Assembly: GCA_027422505.1 (NCBI GenBank)
Contig: JAPQWV010000126.1
Location: 496,001-560,000 of the forward strand
Source of the DNA: Craterostigma plantagineum
Lineage: Eukaryota > Streptophyta > Magnoliopsida > Lamiales > Linderniaceae
Direction: 5' to 3'
DNA: 64,000 bases
Shown: positions 35,301 through 46,702 of the stretch, piece after piece
Layout of the letters: each line of letters opens with the position of its first letter
Numbering within the stretch: position 1 is the stretch's first letter
Position numbers and translations under genes: made by a program
Notes under the pieces: model-generated
Told to the model about the DNA's origin: nothing
Seen by the model: only the letters and a program-made list of their open reading frames with translations
The model's database searches: none

Positions 35301-38300
35301 GTGTCCGTCATGCATTTGTGGATTTGGGTACATTCTTGCATTTCCATTTTCTTAGTGAAAGAAAATTTTTGAGACTAAAAATTTATCTTTGGATCAGTTC
35401 AGGGATGATGCAGAGTGCAGTGCTTTGTCTTGCTTATTATCTGAGTTGAGGCCGGTTGAAATTATAAAACCTGCTAAGCTGCTCTGTCCTGAAACAGAGA
35501 AGGCACTGATTAGACATACAAGAAATCCTCTGGTCAATGAATTGAGTCCTCTTTCCCAGTTCTGGGATGCTGAGAAAACTATTCGTGAAGTTATGAACAT
35601 ATACATGCATGCAAGCAAGCATTATTCAACAGTTGATAAGAAAGTGGAGCAACCAAATGATTCTTCATCTGAAATCAGTACTATGAGTTGTTTACCAGAG
35701 GTGCTATCTAAACTTGTGAGTTTGGGCGAGAATGGAAGCCAGGCACTCGCAGCCCTTGGCGGAACTCTTTTCTATCTACGACAAGCTTTCCTGGAAGAAA
35801 CACTCCTCAGATTTGCAAACTTTGAGTTGCTTCCGCTTTCTGGTGTTGGTGAAATTACTCAAAAACAATATATGGTTATCGATGCGGCTGCATTGGAAAA
35901 TCTGGAGATATTTGAAAACCTGAAAGATGGTGGTGCGTCAGGGTAAACTTGAGTTGCACTTCTATCAGATCTTGTTTTTCACTATTTGTCTATAATTGAT
36001 TGTTTTTCCACATTTCTTTTTGGAACTTTCTTTCTTACCGCATTGCATATCTCTTCAGGACTTTGTATGAGCAATTGAACCATTGTGTCACTGCATCTGG
36101 TAAGAGATTACTTCGAAAGTGGCTGGCAAGACCACTGTATCATCTCGAATTAATCAAGGAACGCCAGGATGCTATTTCCGAACTAAAGGTGTGTGAAAAG
36201 CATCCATCTGTGATCTTAGGCAGCCTCTATTTCAACTTATGATTCTCTTGTTAACAATTAAACTGTCACTTGAAGTTTTTAGGTTGCTACAGTTAACTCC
36301 GTTTTCATGAATGGCTTTTCCGTCTGTTGCATTTCTTGCTTTGTAACCTTGTGCAATAGCACTTTCCAGATGGAACGCTGGTTCCATTTGCCAGAATGAG
36401 GCTGATCCATTTTAATTTTCCTTTCCTTTCCTTTCCTTTCTCAGAGTAATGAACTGCAAGTGCTTGGCTTTCGAAAAGAGTTGTCCAAGCTACCAGATAT
36501 GGAACGTTTGCTTGCCCGAGTTTTTGCTGGCAGGTGAAGCTACTACCAGACCTAGTTTATTTGGCTAAGATCATTAGGTAGCTTCCATAAGGAGTCTATT
36601 CATGTATTCACTTCAATGCAGTGAAGCTAGTGGCAGAAATGCGAACAAAGTTGTTTTGTATGAAGATGCTTCTAAAAAACAGCTTCAGGAGTTTATTTCA
36701 GCTTTGCGTGGATGCGAAACAATGGTCAACGCCTGTTCTGAGTTTGGTGCCGTTTTAGAAAATGTGGAGTCAAGCCTCTTACGTCACTCGTTAATGCCTG
36801 GTAGCTGATCAAACTTTGTAGATTGGTTTTCCTTGTCATTGACATCTTAGAATATGAATATGTATCCAGGTTCTGGGATTCCTGAAGTTCAGCCAATTTT
36901 GAAGCATTTCAAGGATGCCTTCGATTGGGATGAAGCAAACAATTCCGGGCGTATAATACCACGAGAAGGAGCTGATGTCCAGTATGATGCTGCGTGCCAG
37001 ATAGTTAAAGACATTGAGTCCAATCTTAATAAACATTTAAAGGAGCAACGCAAATTACTTGGGGATGCATCTGTGAGGACTTGCCAAAATGTCTTGAATG
37101 CAAAATTCGAATTGCTGAGCTTACTTATTTTATTCTCTTTGCCCATTATGTAGATTAATTATGTCTCAATTGGGAAAGACACGTACCTTTTGGAAGTGCC
37201 TGAGAGTTTGTCACAAAGTATTCCAAAAGAGTATGAGCTAAGATCATCCAAAAAGGTAAGCTCACTTATTTCCATGCTATCTTAAAGTGATAGATACCGG
37301 AGATCTGTGCATTGCTATTTTGAGACGGGCCAGTATTAAGGCAATATGAGTCAGTTGTTTCTTTTAGAGACTACTGAAAGATCAGGTCATAGACATGGCG
37401 ATGCGTCTATCATCTATGGTCTTTCATGTTGTAAATAACTTTCCTGAGCCGTGCATTGTCTATTCATTTTCTTTATAGGGTTTCTACCGCTATTGGACAC
37501 CGGAGATTAAGAAATTGGTCAAAGAGCTATCCCGAGCTGAATCTGAGAAAGAGACAAACCTGAAGAGCATTCTCCATAGGTTAATTCAAAGCTTTTGCGC
37601 AAATCGCAGTAAATGGAGACAAATGGTCTGTAGTATTGCAGGTAATGTTAATGTTGAATGATTGGCATATTCATAATTTTCCGACATCTAGTTAGTTATC
37701 TCATGTTTGAAGCCTACCTAATGCTGCAGAACTGGATGTTTTGATCAGCCTGGCTATTGCTACTGGGTATTATGAGGTGAAAGCATGTCGCCCGGTCCTC
37801 TCTGCTCCAGACAATGGTGTGCCATGCCTTACAGCTAAAAGTTTAGGACACCCCATCCTAAGGAGTGACACTCTTGGAGAGGGCAGCTTCGTTACTAATG
37901 ATATCACACTTGGTGGCCCAGGAAAAGCCAGTTTTATTCTACTTACCGGTCCCAACATGGGTGGAAAGTCTACACTTCTTCGTCAAATTTGCTTAGCTGT
38001 GATTTTGGCCCAGGTTACGTTGGGAAATCATAATTCATGAACTGCTAAAAGTTTATTTGTTCTTTACTTGCGGATTCGCCTTGGTTTCTCGCAGATAGGA
38101 GCAGACGTGCCTGCTGATAGCTTTCTCTTGTCTCCTGTTGACCGAATATTTGTTCGAATGGGTGCTAAAGATCAGATTATGGCTGGCCATAGCACATTTC
38201 TGACTGAGCTTTTGGAGACTGCCTCTATGCTGGTACGGCAGTGTTTTGATGTAACATAGAGAGTTTGGTATTGAGTGTTTTCTACAGTTCGTGAATTTTG

Positions 38301-39232
38301 GTTCTAAAATTAATTTTTTTTCGTAGATCCTAACTATTTACTTTAATAGACTTCAGCTACTCGGAACTCACTCGTGGCACTGGATGAGCTAGGACGGGGT
38401 ACGTCAACTTCGGATGGCCAAGCTATAGCGTAAGTGCTGCAACTAAAATAAATGATTTTATGTTTCTGATAATTTCTCCACTTGCTTCCAAAATGATAGA
38501 TGATACATCAAGCATTTCTATACATAAATGCAAATGTTATTTGGGAAATCGTTATTGGTTGAGAATGAGATAATAAATCTTATTACAGCTTAGCTCTGTT
38601 TTTATTTTCTTTTTCACAGTGCTGCGGTGCTTGATCACTTTATCCAACACATACAATGTCGAGGAATGTTCTCTACTCATTACCATAGATTGGCTGTCGA
38701 CTACGACAAAGACACTAGGGTATGCCCATACTTTCTTCAGATGAACATACAAATGGGACCTTTAACGTGCTCTTTTTTCCCTCTAACTTCCATCTGTCAA
38801 TTGATTTTCATCTCTAATACAGGTCTCCCTATGTCATATGGCATGCCAAGTCATAAACAAAGACGACACTTCTTTAGAGGAAGTAATCTTCCTTTACAAA
38901 TTAACGCGCGGCGCATGTCCTAAAAGTTACGGCGTCAACGTCGCTAGATTAGCCGGTAAGACCCCCCCTTATTAAAATACGTCAGTTTCATATCAATCAT
39001 CTCATATTTTTTTTCCTTTTGACTATTCACAGGTCTCCCAGACGAACTACTAAGAAATGCCGCAGCTAAATCTCGTGAGTTCGAAGAAAGTTACGGGTTA
39101 ACTTGGGAAGACAAGGCATCTTCCATAATACGTAACCTCGTCGAGATCGCAAGGGACGACCAAAGCAACACAGTTGCTGATTCATTGGCCGTTCTGCAAG
39201 GCAGAGCAAGGCTACTCATACGACAACGCTGA
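32362..39232 (+). CDS. MSH6: DNA mismatch repair protein MSH6
   Basis: Twenty-one exons: 32362-33205, 33414-33540, 33643-33745, 33825-33878, 33992-34066, 34266-34334, 34445-34528, 34919-35113, 35398-35942, 36059-36188, 36445-36533, 36622-36800, 36870-37072, 37154-37255, 37479-37641, 37730-38013, 38095-38232, 38350-38429, 38620-38719, 38823-38955, 39033-39232; 1298 aa, every phase closing. MSH6 pairs with MSH2 (MutS-alpha) in the nucleus to recognise base mismatches and small loops. A PCNA-interaction box QRQITSFF sits at residues 18-25. A Tudor domain (~94-147, VGRKVRVYWPLDKAWYDG), a plant MSH6 trait, is followed by a long acidic/Lys-rich linker. The mismatch-probing F-x-E is F380/E382 (GKFYELFEMDA). 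The ATPase has Walker A GPNMGGKST (~1061-1069) and Walker B LVALDELGRGTSTSDG (~1136-1151). Confidence 0.97.
36416..36440 (+). repeat. (TTTCC)n microsatellite forming an MSH6 acceptor tract
   Basis: About four tandem pentanucleotides end four bases before exon 11 and form the whole polypyrimidine tract of that splice acceptor. Confidence 0.75.
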
Positions 39233-39384
39233 TGCATGAAATACTATGGTCAGAGAAATATCATTTTGGAGATGTGATTTCAGAACACGTGGTAAGTAGT
39301 AATCAAATCTCAGTTATCTTAGAATTTACAAGCCTTAGCAACTACGGATAAAAACGACCAACAGAGGGATTTGATGGACCGAGA

Positions 39385-39900
39385 CTAAATATACTGAGAG
39401 ATCCATTTGAAGCCATCGCCGTACCCCATTTTGCGCACGATGCTGCGCGTGAATACCTCGATGGGACGTACGTTGGAATTAGAGAGGTCGACCTTTTTGC
39501 CTTTGCCAGTGGTGACGCCACTGAGGCCGAGGTGGTACCTAAGCTCGTCTTCAGAAGCAGCGTAAGGTATGTCGATTTTGTTCCCGGAATTAGAAAGGGA
39601 ACGTCGGCCAGCGCCTCGTCGGAGAGGAGAGCGTCTAATTCTCTCTTGGATTCGGCAAATCGTTCCTTGTCGTGTGCATCCGCTAGGTAGATTATACGGC
39701 ATCTACCTGGATTGAAGTACATCGAATATTCAATCAAAATGGCTGAAAAATTGTATCGAAAAACAAGCTCACATGGCAAAATTAAATCAAAAAATAAGCT
39801 CACCCTTGGCGTAATAATCTTTCCAAACCCAAATCGAAGGCCTTGAACTTATTTTTGCCGGTGCTAAGCACCTCCGAGGCAGGATACTGCGTTGGGCTTT
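39385..39900 (-). pseudogene. SAR1: SAR1-type small GTPase pseudogene (5'-truncated, frameshifted)
   Basis: Minus-strand fragments match SAR1, the COPII-coat GTPase. In order: [20 protein letters not shown] then DLG (39896 onward); a missing GHQIARR-like block; VWKDYYAK; an intron-like gap bounded by GTGAGC and CCAG; and [20 protein letters not shown]. After a frame change come [19 protein letters not shown] and [16 protein letters not shown], with the stop at 39385. The first half, including the P-loop, is absent. At least three breaks occur: the deletion in the switch II region, disruption just after VDAV, and a missing base before NKID. The retained intron argues for a decayed duplicate, not a processed copy. 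It lies 153 bp beyond the MSH6 stop in convergent orientation. Confidence 0.8.
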
Positions 39901-39989
39901 AAATTGGGCCGACATATCAGCTGATCCATAAACATTATAGATCATATTCCTCAGCCCCTTCAATTGGAAGCTACACTTCAAATTAAAAG

Positions 39990-40654
39990 ATTTATTTGGC
40001 TGTCAAACAAATATTTTATTAAAGCTAAGGAGATACATTATCAGATTTATTAGGCTGTCAATACTGTTTAATATCCTCTCTTGGGTTTTGGGTCGCACGA
40101 TTAATCCACATGGTGCACGTGTGTGAAAATGCTTCAGGCTTAGGTTTTTTATCAATTGCCTTATCTTTAGTTAAGCTATGAAAATGGTTGAGGGTCGTTT
40201 TCTTTATTCGGCTGGACTTAATATCAACTCTCAACTTGTGTTTTAGTTTAATTATAAATATAAACAATAACCATGGCAATTAATACTTGAGCCCACACGA
40301 CCTCTTGAAGAGGGCACGTAACTCCCCAAATGATTTCTGCTTACTACAATAAAACGACATAAAACAATTCATAATGAAAAACTGACAACCTTAACATAAT
40401 AATCCATTAGCAAAAGCATCAAGTTCCTATCAAATACGATGAACAGAAACTAAGTGGAGAAAAAATGCATGCTCATCTATATCAATTATATAAACGAACG
40501 TTCTCGAAAGCAACCACAAAAAACGATTAGAAGAATCTGAATAAAATTCGAGCTCAACATCGTTCTTCCTTTTTTATTTTTTATTCTGTGTAAAAAGATA
40601 TATATGCATTTATATATCCCCCCATATTAATTAATCAATTCCAACAAATTCATC
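39990..40654. other. Spacer and DUF761 3' flank
   Basis: AT-rich, with no coding potential. The right end is the probable 3'UTR of the DUF761 gene. Confidence 0.5.
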
Positions 40655-41265
40655 TCATATAGTCCCTCCTCTCTGATGACGGCTGTGATGTGACGCCGCC
40701 GCCGTCGAATTCTGCATCTGAATCTGCTTATAGAAACGCGCGATAAACTCATCGGCCTTCGCATCAATCATTTCGTCGCCGCCGAGGGCATCAAACATCG
40801 CGTCAGGGTCGTCGTCTTCTTCCTCGCCGCCATCTTCATCGTCGTCGCTGCTACAGTAAAGGTCACGGAGGCTCTGCGCCGAGGCGTATTTGCTCATGGT
40901 TCCCGTGGACGTCGACGCTGCCGACGGAGAATAGGGCACCTGGCGAAGGACGGCGGCGTCGGCGGCTGAGACTCGTCGTCGTCGGGAGACGCGCTGGTTA
41001 TGGGGTCCTGAAGGTGCAAGGGGCGCACGGAATCCACCAGCTTGGTCCAGTTTGCAGGTTCTGAGGCGGCGGCGCTCGGCGGAGGCGTTTGGACGTCCTG
41101 CTTGTTGGCGGCGGCGGCGGCGGCCATGGACGACGATTTGTTCTTTTTCTTCAGCATGAAGAGGGCAGCCTTGAAGATGCCGAACGAGCCGCTCCTCTTC
41201 TTCTTCCTTACCGCCGGCGGCTTCGGCGACGTGGCATGTCTCGCCGGCGCGTGTTCTTCCGACAT
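40655..41265 (-). CDS. DUF761 domain protein with a one-base frameshift
   Basis: From the ATG at 41265, frame one reads KKRSGSFGIFKAALFMLKKK, an Ala run and WTKLVDSVRPLHLQD. The rest is in the next frame: VPYSPSAASTSTGTMSKYAS, AQSLRDLY, an Asp/Glu-rich stretch and the DUF761 signature GDEMIDAKADEFIARFYKQI, ending at 40655. The whole interval is 611 nt, one short of 612, so one missing base near 40940 (between SFA and VPYSP) restores a single 203-aa exon. DUF761 proteins are plant-specific with unknown biochemistry; the C-terminal IDxKADEFI motif is diagnostic. A TATATATA lies near 41404-41414. Sequence error is the likeliest cause; recent inactivation is possible. Confidence 0.75.
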
Positions 41266-41621
41266 GGCTTTCTAGGCGTGGGTAGGATGAGTGTGTGTAT
41301 TTACGTGAATGCCCCTGCCTGCAAATTGCAGGGGAGAGGAAGACGGAGATTCGGCTTTTTGTCTTTTTTTAATTAATAATGGGGGAGTATTTGTACTTAT
41401 GTCTCTATATATAGTCAACGCTTTGACCATTAATTTTTAGTGGAAGATAAATTTACGGTGGAAGGATGAATATCCCTTGTGTGGTTAAAAATGTGAAAGT
41501 TAGTTGGGCTGCGCGGGAACTAGTGGTATTCCCATAATTGTTATTTTACTATATTTTATTTACTATAATCGTAGCGGAGTGAGTCAATAGTTTTAAGTTA
41601 TATATATATTATATATATAAT

Positions 41622-41920
41622 GTATAGATGAATCTTATGGTTGTTGACCTTATGTGGTCATCTGTGTCGACATTTAAGGTTATGTTGTCTTAGTTAACAC
41701 ATTCTATGCGACATTATTCGACATTTCGGATGGTGATATGGCATATTGACGTATCAGTATTTGAAATGTCGAATAATGACACATAGAATGTTTAATTAAG
41801 ACGAGATAACCTTAAATGCTGATGTGTGATGTCGAAATAGCTCGAAACGGTGTCATATCAACAGATTCGCACATAACTGGTCACATAAGGTAAGCACCAT
41901 AAAATTCATGTACTTGTATA
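41622..41920. mobile_element. MITE-like inverted-repeat element (~300 bp)
   Basis: Outer arms 41622-41660 and about 41878-41920 pair imperfectly (TGGTCACATAAGGT against ACCTTATGTGGTCA). Inner arms 41675-41726 and 41764-41814 pair over ~50 bp with few mismatches (centred on CGACATTT/AAATGTCG). The whole can fold into one hairpin with a ~35-base loop. The right arm has ~45 extra bases. There is no coding capacity. TA-rich sequence borders the left side; the target duplication is unclear. Confidence 0.7.
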
Positions 41921-41931
41921 GTATATACCAT

Positions 41932-42572
41932 TGATACGGACCCAAATTGGATGGGGCCAATAAATAAAAGATAAGATGGCCCAGCAAGCCCATGAAGAGA
42001 GCAGCCCATAATTAAGTCCTAAAACTATCTGGGAAAGGGACATGCGAGTACCTCCTGGATAGAAGCATTATCCGTGCAAAGGGGAAAATCCTTCTGATAT
42101 TTCAGGGTGAAGTACAACAAAAAAAGAGAAAAGGGTTCACAGCGCCATATGTCGACTCACAAGAGGAGGGCGCCACTGCTCAAAAAGCTGTAGTAGTGAT
42201 AAGGGTCATTCAATCAACAGCTCCTCACTTTTCATAGTACCCTAGGCAGTACGTCCCCCGGAAATCCTGGAGCATAGCATCATTCAGGCGGCGGGGTAAA
42301 AAGAAGATTTAGCCATATTTTACCGCAATCTTTTCCCTCATAACAAAAGTTCATACGACATTTTCTCTCTAGAATTGGTTAGACAGTTCTTGCATATTTT
42401 TCAATACTTAAAGAGCGAGAAGTGAGGGTTGATTGAGTGTGTAAATCGTTGAGAAATAGTGAAGGGAAGTTCCATAGCGCCCCGTGCAAGTAGAATCCAA
42501 TAGGATTCGAACCACGTAGATCCCCGTGTCGTTTCCATTTATGTCCCATTTACGTCCCCTAGAAAATCAACA
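41932..42572 (+). mobile_element. Possible solo LTR or LTR fragment
   Basis: Non-coding stretch of different composition from its flanks. It starts TGATACGG and ends near TCAACA. Near the 3' side is ATAGGATTCGAACCACGTAG, followed by a CCGTGTCGTTTCC-like segment, wording I associate with the R-U5 part of plant LTRs. No primer-binding site follows and no matching target duplication was found, so the assignment is weak. Confidence 0.3.
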
Positions 42573-42574
42573 CC

Positions 42575-43425
42575 TTATACCCTTAAAAACTTCTCAATAA
42601 TCAATCTACCGATATCAAAATTCTTGGACCCCACATATAAATTTCGTTGATTGAGAGAGCCCCATATCAACCATAACCCAGGGATATTTCATGTTGATTT
42701 TCTTCATTGAATAATATAGTTGCGGTTACTTTCTCGTTATGTTAAATCGAGGAAAGTTGACTTTCAGTGAGTGGCGTGAATTTTGCTCCATATCATTTCT
42801 TTTTCATCCCAAATATCATGCCATTTCATAACTTGAAAGATTAACGAACTTAAAATATTATCTTTTTTTTACTTTCAATCGACGTGAGCTTATAAGGTCT
42901 ATACTGTAAACCATATATTCGAAAACAACTTAGATAATAATTAATTTGGTTTCTTTAGATTGAATCGAAACGAAAAAAACGAAATCAAATGAACATTTTC
43001 GTTTTCGTCAACAATAAGTATGAAGACGTGTCCTCTAAATTAAATAGACATACAATGCTACACCAAGTACGGTCCCCCCAACTCCCAATCAACGTTATTA
43101 TCATCTTCTGAGAAGAAAAAATTAACTCAATATACAAGTTGAATAATTTTTTTCTCGAGGTGTTCTTATCTTTTAATCCCAACCCAATCCCACGAAACAA
43201 CATACCATTCTATTATACACCGCAGCGACTTAAATCATATATGCGCATTTATTATTTAATTTATATTAGAATTTATTCATAACACCACCACCACCTCTAT
43301 TAATATCACAACCTGTAAAACAACACACCCTCACCTGTCTTCAATCAATGATTATCCATCTCCATTGCTCTCTTTATTCCCAATTCATTTAAAATCTCAA
43401 AACTCAAACTAAAAACGAAACATAA
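42575..43425. other. Spacer and promoter of the following gene
   Basis: AT-rich, with no coding potential. Confidence 0.5.
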
Positions 43426-43902
43426 ATGGAAGGCTTTTCGACGGCGGCTATCAGAGGAATCAAAGGCTACTGGCGACGGAAACGCTACGAGCGGCTGCAC
43501 CCACGGCGGAGGAAGACGCCTGTCGTCCGTCTGGGCTCGGGCAGCGGCGGAGCAGTCGCCGGACCTCGGCGTCGTTTCTGGAGGATAAGGTTTGGTCGGC
43601 GGCTGAAGCTTCTGAGATTCTCGCCGAAGAGATTTTTGCTGGGCCTCCGCGACGCGTACGTGAACATGATGATGGGGATTGCGAGCTCACGCGCTCTGTC
43701 GGCGAGTGGGGTTTACATGGGGGACGGTTTTTCGAGCTTCGGTTGTAGGCCGCCGGCGAAGGAGTACGATGAGAAAACGATCGTTGAGATCTATAAATCC
43801 ATTGTTATTGCTAGCGGAGGGAGTTTGGTGCCCCGAGATGCGAAATGGGTCGGGTCGGAAATTACTAATTATACTCCTCCTAAGCTTACGGTGAATAATT
43901 AA
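43426..43902 (+). CDS. Small basic plant protein of unknown function
   Basis: A single exon of 158 aa with high GC, standing out from the AT-rich flanks. The N-terminal half is very basic (GIKGYWRRKRYERLHPRRRK; RRRFWRIRFGRRLKLLRFSP). A block KRFLLGLRDAYVNMMMGIAS follows, then a C-terminal block KEYDEKTIVEIYKSIVIASG. I recall plant proteins of this general plan (an Arg-rich head, LRDAYVxMM, then EIYKSLV) but no named domain or function. There is no signal peptide or membrane segment; the basic head could direct it to the nucleus or an organelle. The start is the first ATG, about 10 bases after an AAACGAAACATAA leader. Confidence 0.75.
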   Translation: MEGFSTAAIRGIKGYWRRKRYERLHPRRRKTPVVRLGSGSGGAVAGPRRRFWRIRFGRRLKLLRFSPKRFLLGLRDAYVNMMMGIASSRALSASGVYMGDGFSSFGCRPPAKEYDEKTIVEIYKSIVIASGGSLVPRDAKWVGSEITNYTPPKLTVNN

Positions 43903-44380
43903 TTTCTCTAATCTTCCTCCTCTTTCTTAAACAAAGCTATATGTATTGTATGTCTACTCTATTGTGAGTAGTTTTATTTGATGAGCAAAATTTCGTGTTT
44001 TGTGGTCGCGTTTCGCTCTGTTTGCATTTATGTGTTTATGTTAGCATGATTGGATGAACTAATTGGACAAATAGTCGCAATCTTAACAGTCTGAATATTA
44101 ACTTAAGGTTACTATTGATTAGAGTTGCATCAACTTAATAAATGAATGACTCGATGTTTATATACGTTGATACTCGATAGGGACGATACGCAACTTGCAT
44201 AATGAGAAATAATTAATACGTAGAATTATACTTTTCCTTTTAGAAGTAATTTTCCTCAAAATAACAAGGTCAAAATCTCGTAATAGCAACAATCATCCAA
44301 GATCGAGTATGACGTAGACCATTTCATCATCACATTGTTTTATATAGGAGTTTGGTTCTATTCGCACGTCTATCTGAGTT
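43903..44380. other. 3' flank and spacer
   Basis: No gene seen. Confidence 0.45.
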
Positions 44381-44383
44381 TAG

Positions 44384-45754
44384 GGCAAAAACCTAAAATA
44401 GTCCTGATGTTTCGCGACGATCAATTTAGTTCCCTATGTTATCGAATTTGAACCAAATTAGTCCCCGGCGTTAAACTGCGATTGGTTAGACTTAAAAAAT
44501 CATAAACTAAACATTAAAAAAGGCAAAAAAAAATCCAAAAATAGAGTAAAAACTCAAAAAAAAAGAGAAAACTACTAATAACTAAATAAAATAATCAAAT
44601 AAATAAAAATAAAATTAAAAATAATAAATTAAAATAAAACAAAAAAGAATGAGAGAACAAAAATATATTAAAAATAGTAAATTAAACATTAAAAAGTGAA
44701 AGAAAAATCCAAAAAAGGAAAAAAATTAAAGAAAAAAATAATAAATTAAATAACCAAAGAAAAGGAAAAAAAACTCAAAAAGAGAAAAGAAAAGAAAAAA
44801 CTAATAAGTTAATATAAAATAAAAAAAAAGAGAGAATTAAATTCAATTACAAATAAATCGAATTCACTTAAAATAAAATGGTATTAAAAATGTATTTAAA
44901 TAATAAATAAAATAGAGAAAAAATAAAAACTAAAAATAACTTAAGTAAAGATAAATAAAAAAGAGAGAGCAAATGTTAAAACTAAAAAAATAATAAATAA
45001 GAAAAAACTAAAATTAAAGAATTAATTATTTATTAAAAACTAAAAATAAGTGAAAATTAAAATATGATAAAATTGTCACTGAAAGTTTATGAGAATTACC
45101 GATATTGTCTCTGTCCAGTTAACAGGGATGCAATCGTCCCAGTATATTTGTTAAAAAATCGAAAACTGGGACGATTATGTCTTCATTAACTTGGCATGGA
45201 CATTTTTCGTAAAAAGAGGCATTTTTTGTCCTTACTTTTGGTTTTCCTTTTTATTTAGCTTTTAATAAACAAATCTGTTTCTATTTTTTACTTTTTTTTA
45301 AATCTTAAATTTTATGTATCATTTTGTATTTTAATCTGCTCTCCCGATTTTTTTTTTTATTTTTCGCTTATTTGTTTTTTCTTTGTTTGATTTATTATAT
45401 TTGTTGTAGTTTTATTCTCTCTTTCTTTTTTATTTGACTATTACTTTTAAATTTTATTTTTCTATTATTTAATTTTTAATTTAGTTAATTTCTATTTTCT
45501 TGGAATTTTTTAGTCTATTTTTTGATTTTTTCCTTTTTGAATTTCACCCCTTTTTTCATGTTTAATTTATGATTTTTTAAGTCTTGTCTATCGCATGTTG
45601 ACACGTGTCAACTTCCATCCATATTAACAGCTATTTAACGGCGGTGACCGATTTGGTTCAAATTCGATAACATCGTGGACAAAATTGGTCATTACGAAAT
45701 ATCATGGACTAAATTGGTCGAGGGGTAAACATTGGGGACCATTTAGGTTTTTGC
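44384..45754. mobile_element. 1.37-kb non-autonomous foldback element
   Basis: Terminal inverted repeats start GGCAAAAACCTAAA and end with its complement GGTTTTTGCC at 45754. Pairing extends inward for more than 100 bp (left ATGTTATCGAATTTGAACCA against right TGGTTCAAATTCGATAACAT). The left arm is then almost pure A with some G (about 44500-45060), and the right arm is the T-rich mirror (45235-45580). A nested inverted repeat (CAGTTAACAGGGATGCAATC near 45116; AACTGGGACGATTATGTCTT near 45163) marks the centre. There is no coding frame. GAGTTTA (left) and GAGTTTT (right) flank it loosely; the target duplication is not clean. It resembles non-autonomous Mutator-like or foldback transposons; the superfamily is unproven. 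Confidence 0.8.
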
Positions 45755-46566
45755 CGTCGAGTTTTATTTCTTATTTTCTTCATCACATTACGAAATCCTA
45801 ATGTTGATTTTGAGATAGAGATCAATCAATTACCCAATCAGTAGGGGACATGTAAGTTGGAAATTTCATGTGAACGTCTAAAAAGGTTTGTAGATTCCAC
45901 AATTACATTGGTAGTTGTAGTTCCTATTGGGCCATGGGAAAATGTTAGACCGTTAGTATAGACGAAATCTGATTTCGGTTTTACATTTTGCAATGGGCTG
46001 GCTTAATGGTTATCTAACAAAAGAAATAATATATTTTAATTGCATATTCGTTTTAAGACGAAATCAATAACTGAAGCCCGGCAATGACGTAATACTGACT
46101 GACTTAATGGTTAATGAATCATGTCAACTGCTGTTGGCGGAAAGTGTTGATCATCATTATTGTAATTTGTTATGACATTCATCTTAAAAATCATTGCATA
46201 ATTCACATTGAATCGATCACGTTCGAAAAGACATCAAGGCTGTGCTTGTGCTGTAGCATATTGTACGGTACAATGCTATTTAACATATTAACTAATTGAA
46301 TGAATGTTGAATCAAATCCTATTCTACTTTTCTCATACTGTGCAGTGCAGGTGCACCGTACACCTGTACACGTCAGACATGTCATGTCGATCATTGCCAT
46401 TCTCCACGTTTTCGTATTTCATTGGTTGTTCGAAGAATCCGCCGGGTCCGCGAATATCTGTGCTTAAATCCTATATTCGTATTCTGTCCCAACCCAATGC
46501 ACAAGATTATACGAAAATACAAAATAAACCTGTATCTAGAATTAATTTGTTGGTCCGAGACTTTCA

Positions 46567-46680
46567 TATATATATCCGAATTAATTTGTACAAGTCTTCA
46601 TATATATGTCTTCAGTGTGGGTAAGTTATACGTCAATAATTGCTACGATATATATCCGAATTAATTTGTACAAGTCTCTT
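46567..46680. repeat. Direct repeat, ~32-bp copies 82 bp apart
   Basis: TATATATCCGAATTAATTTG followed by TACAAGTCT occurs at 46567-46598 and again at 46649-46680. Confidence 0.75.
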
Positions 46681-46702
46681 CAGTCGTGTCTTACCTTCCT
46701 AT

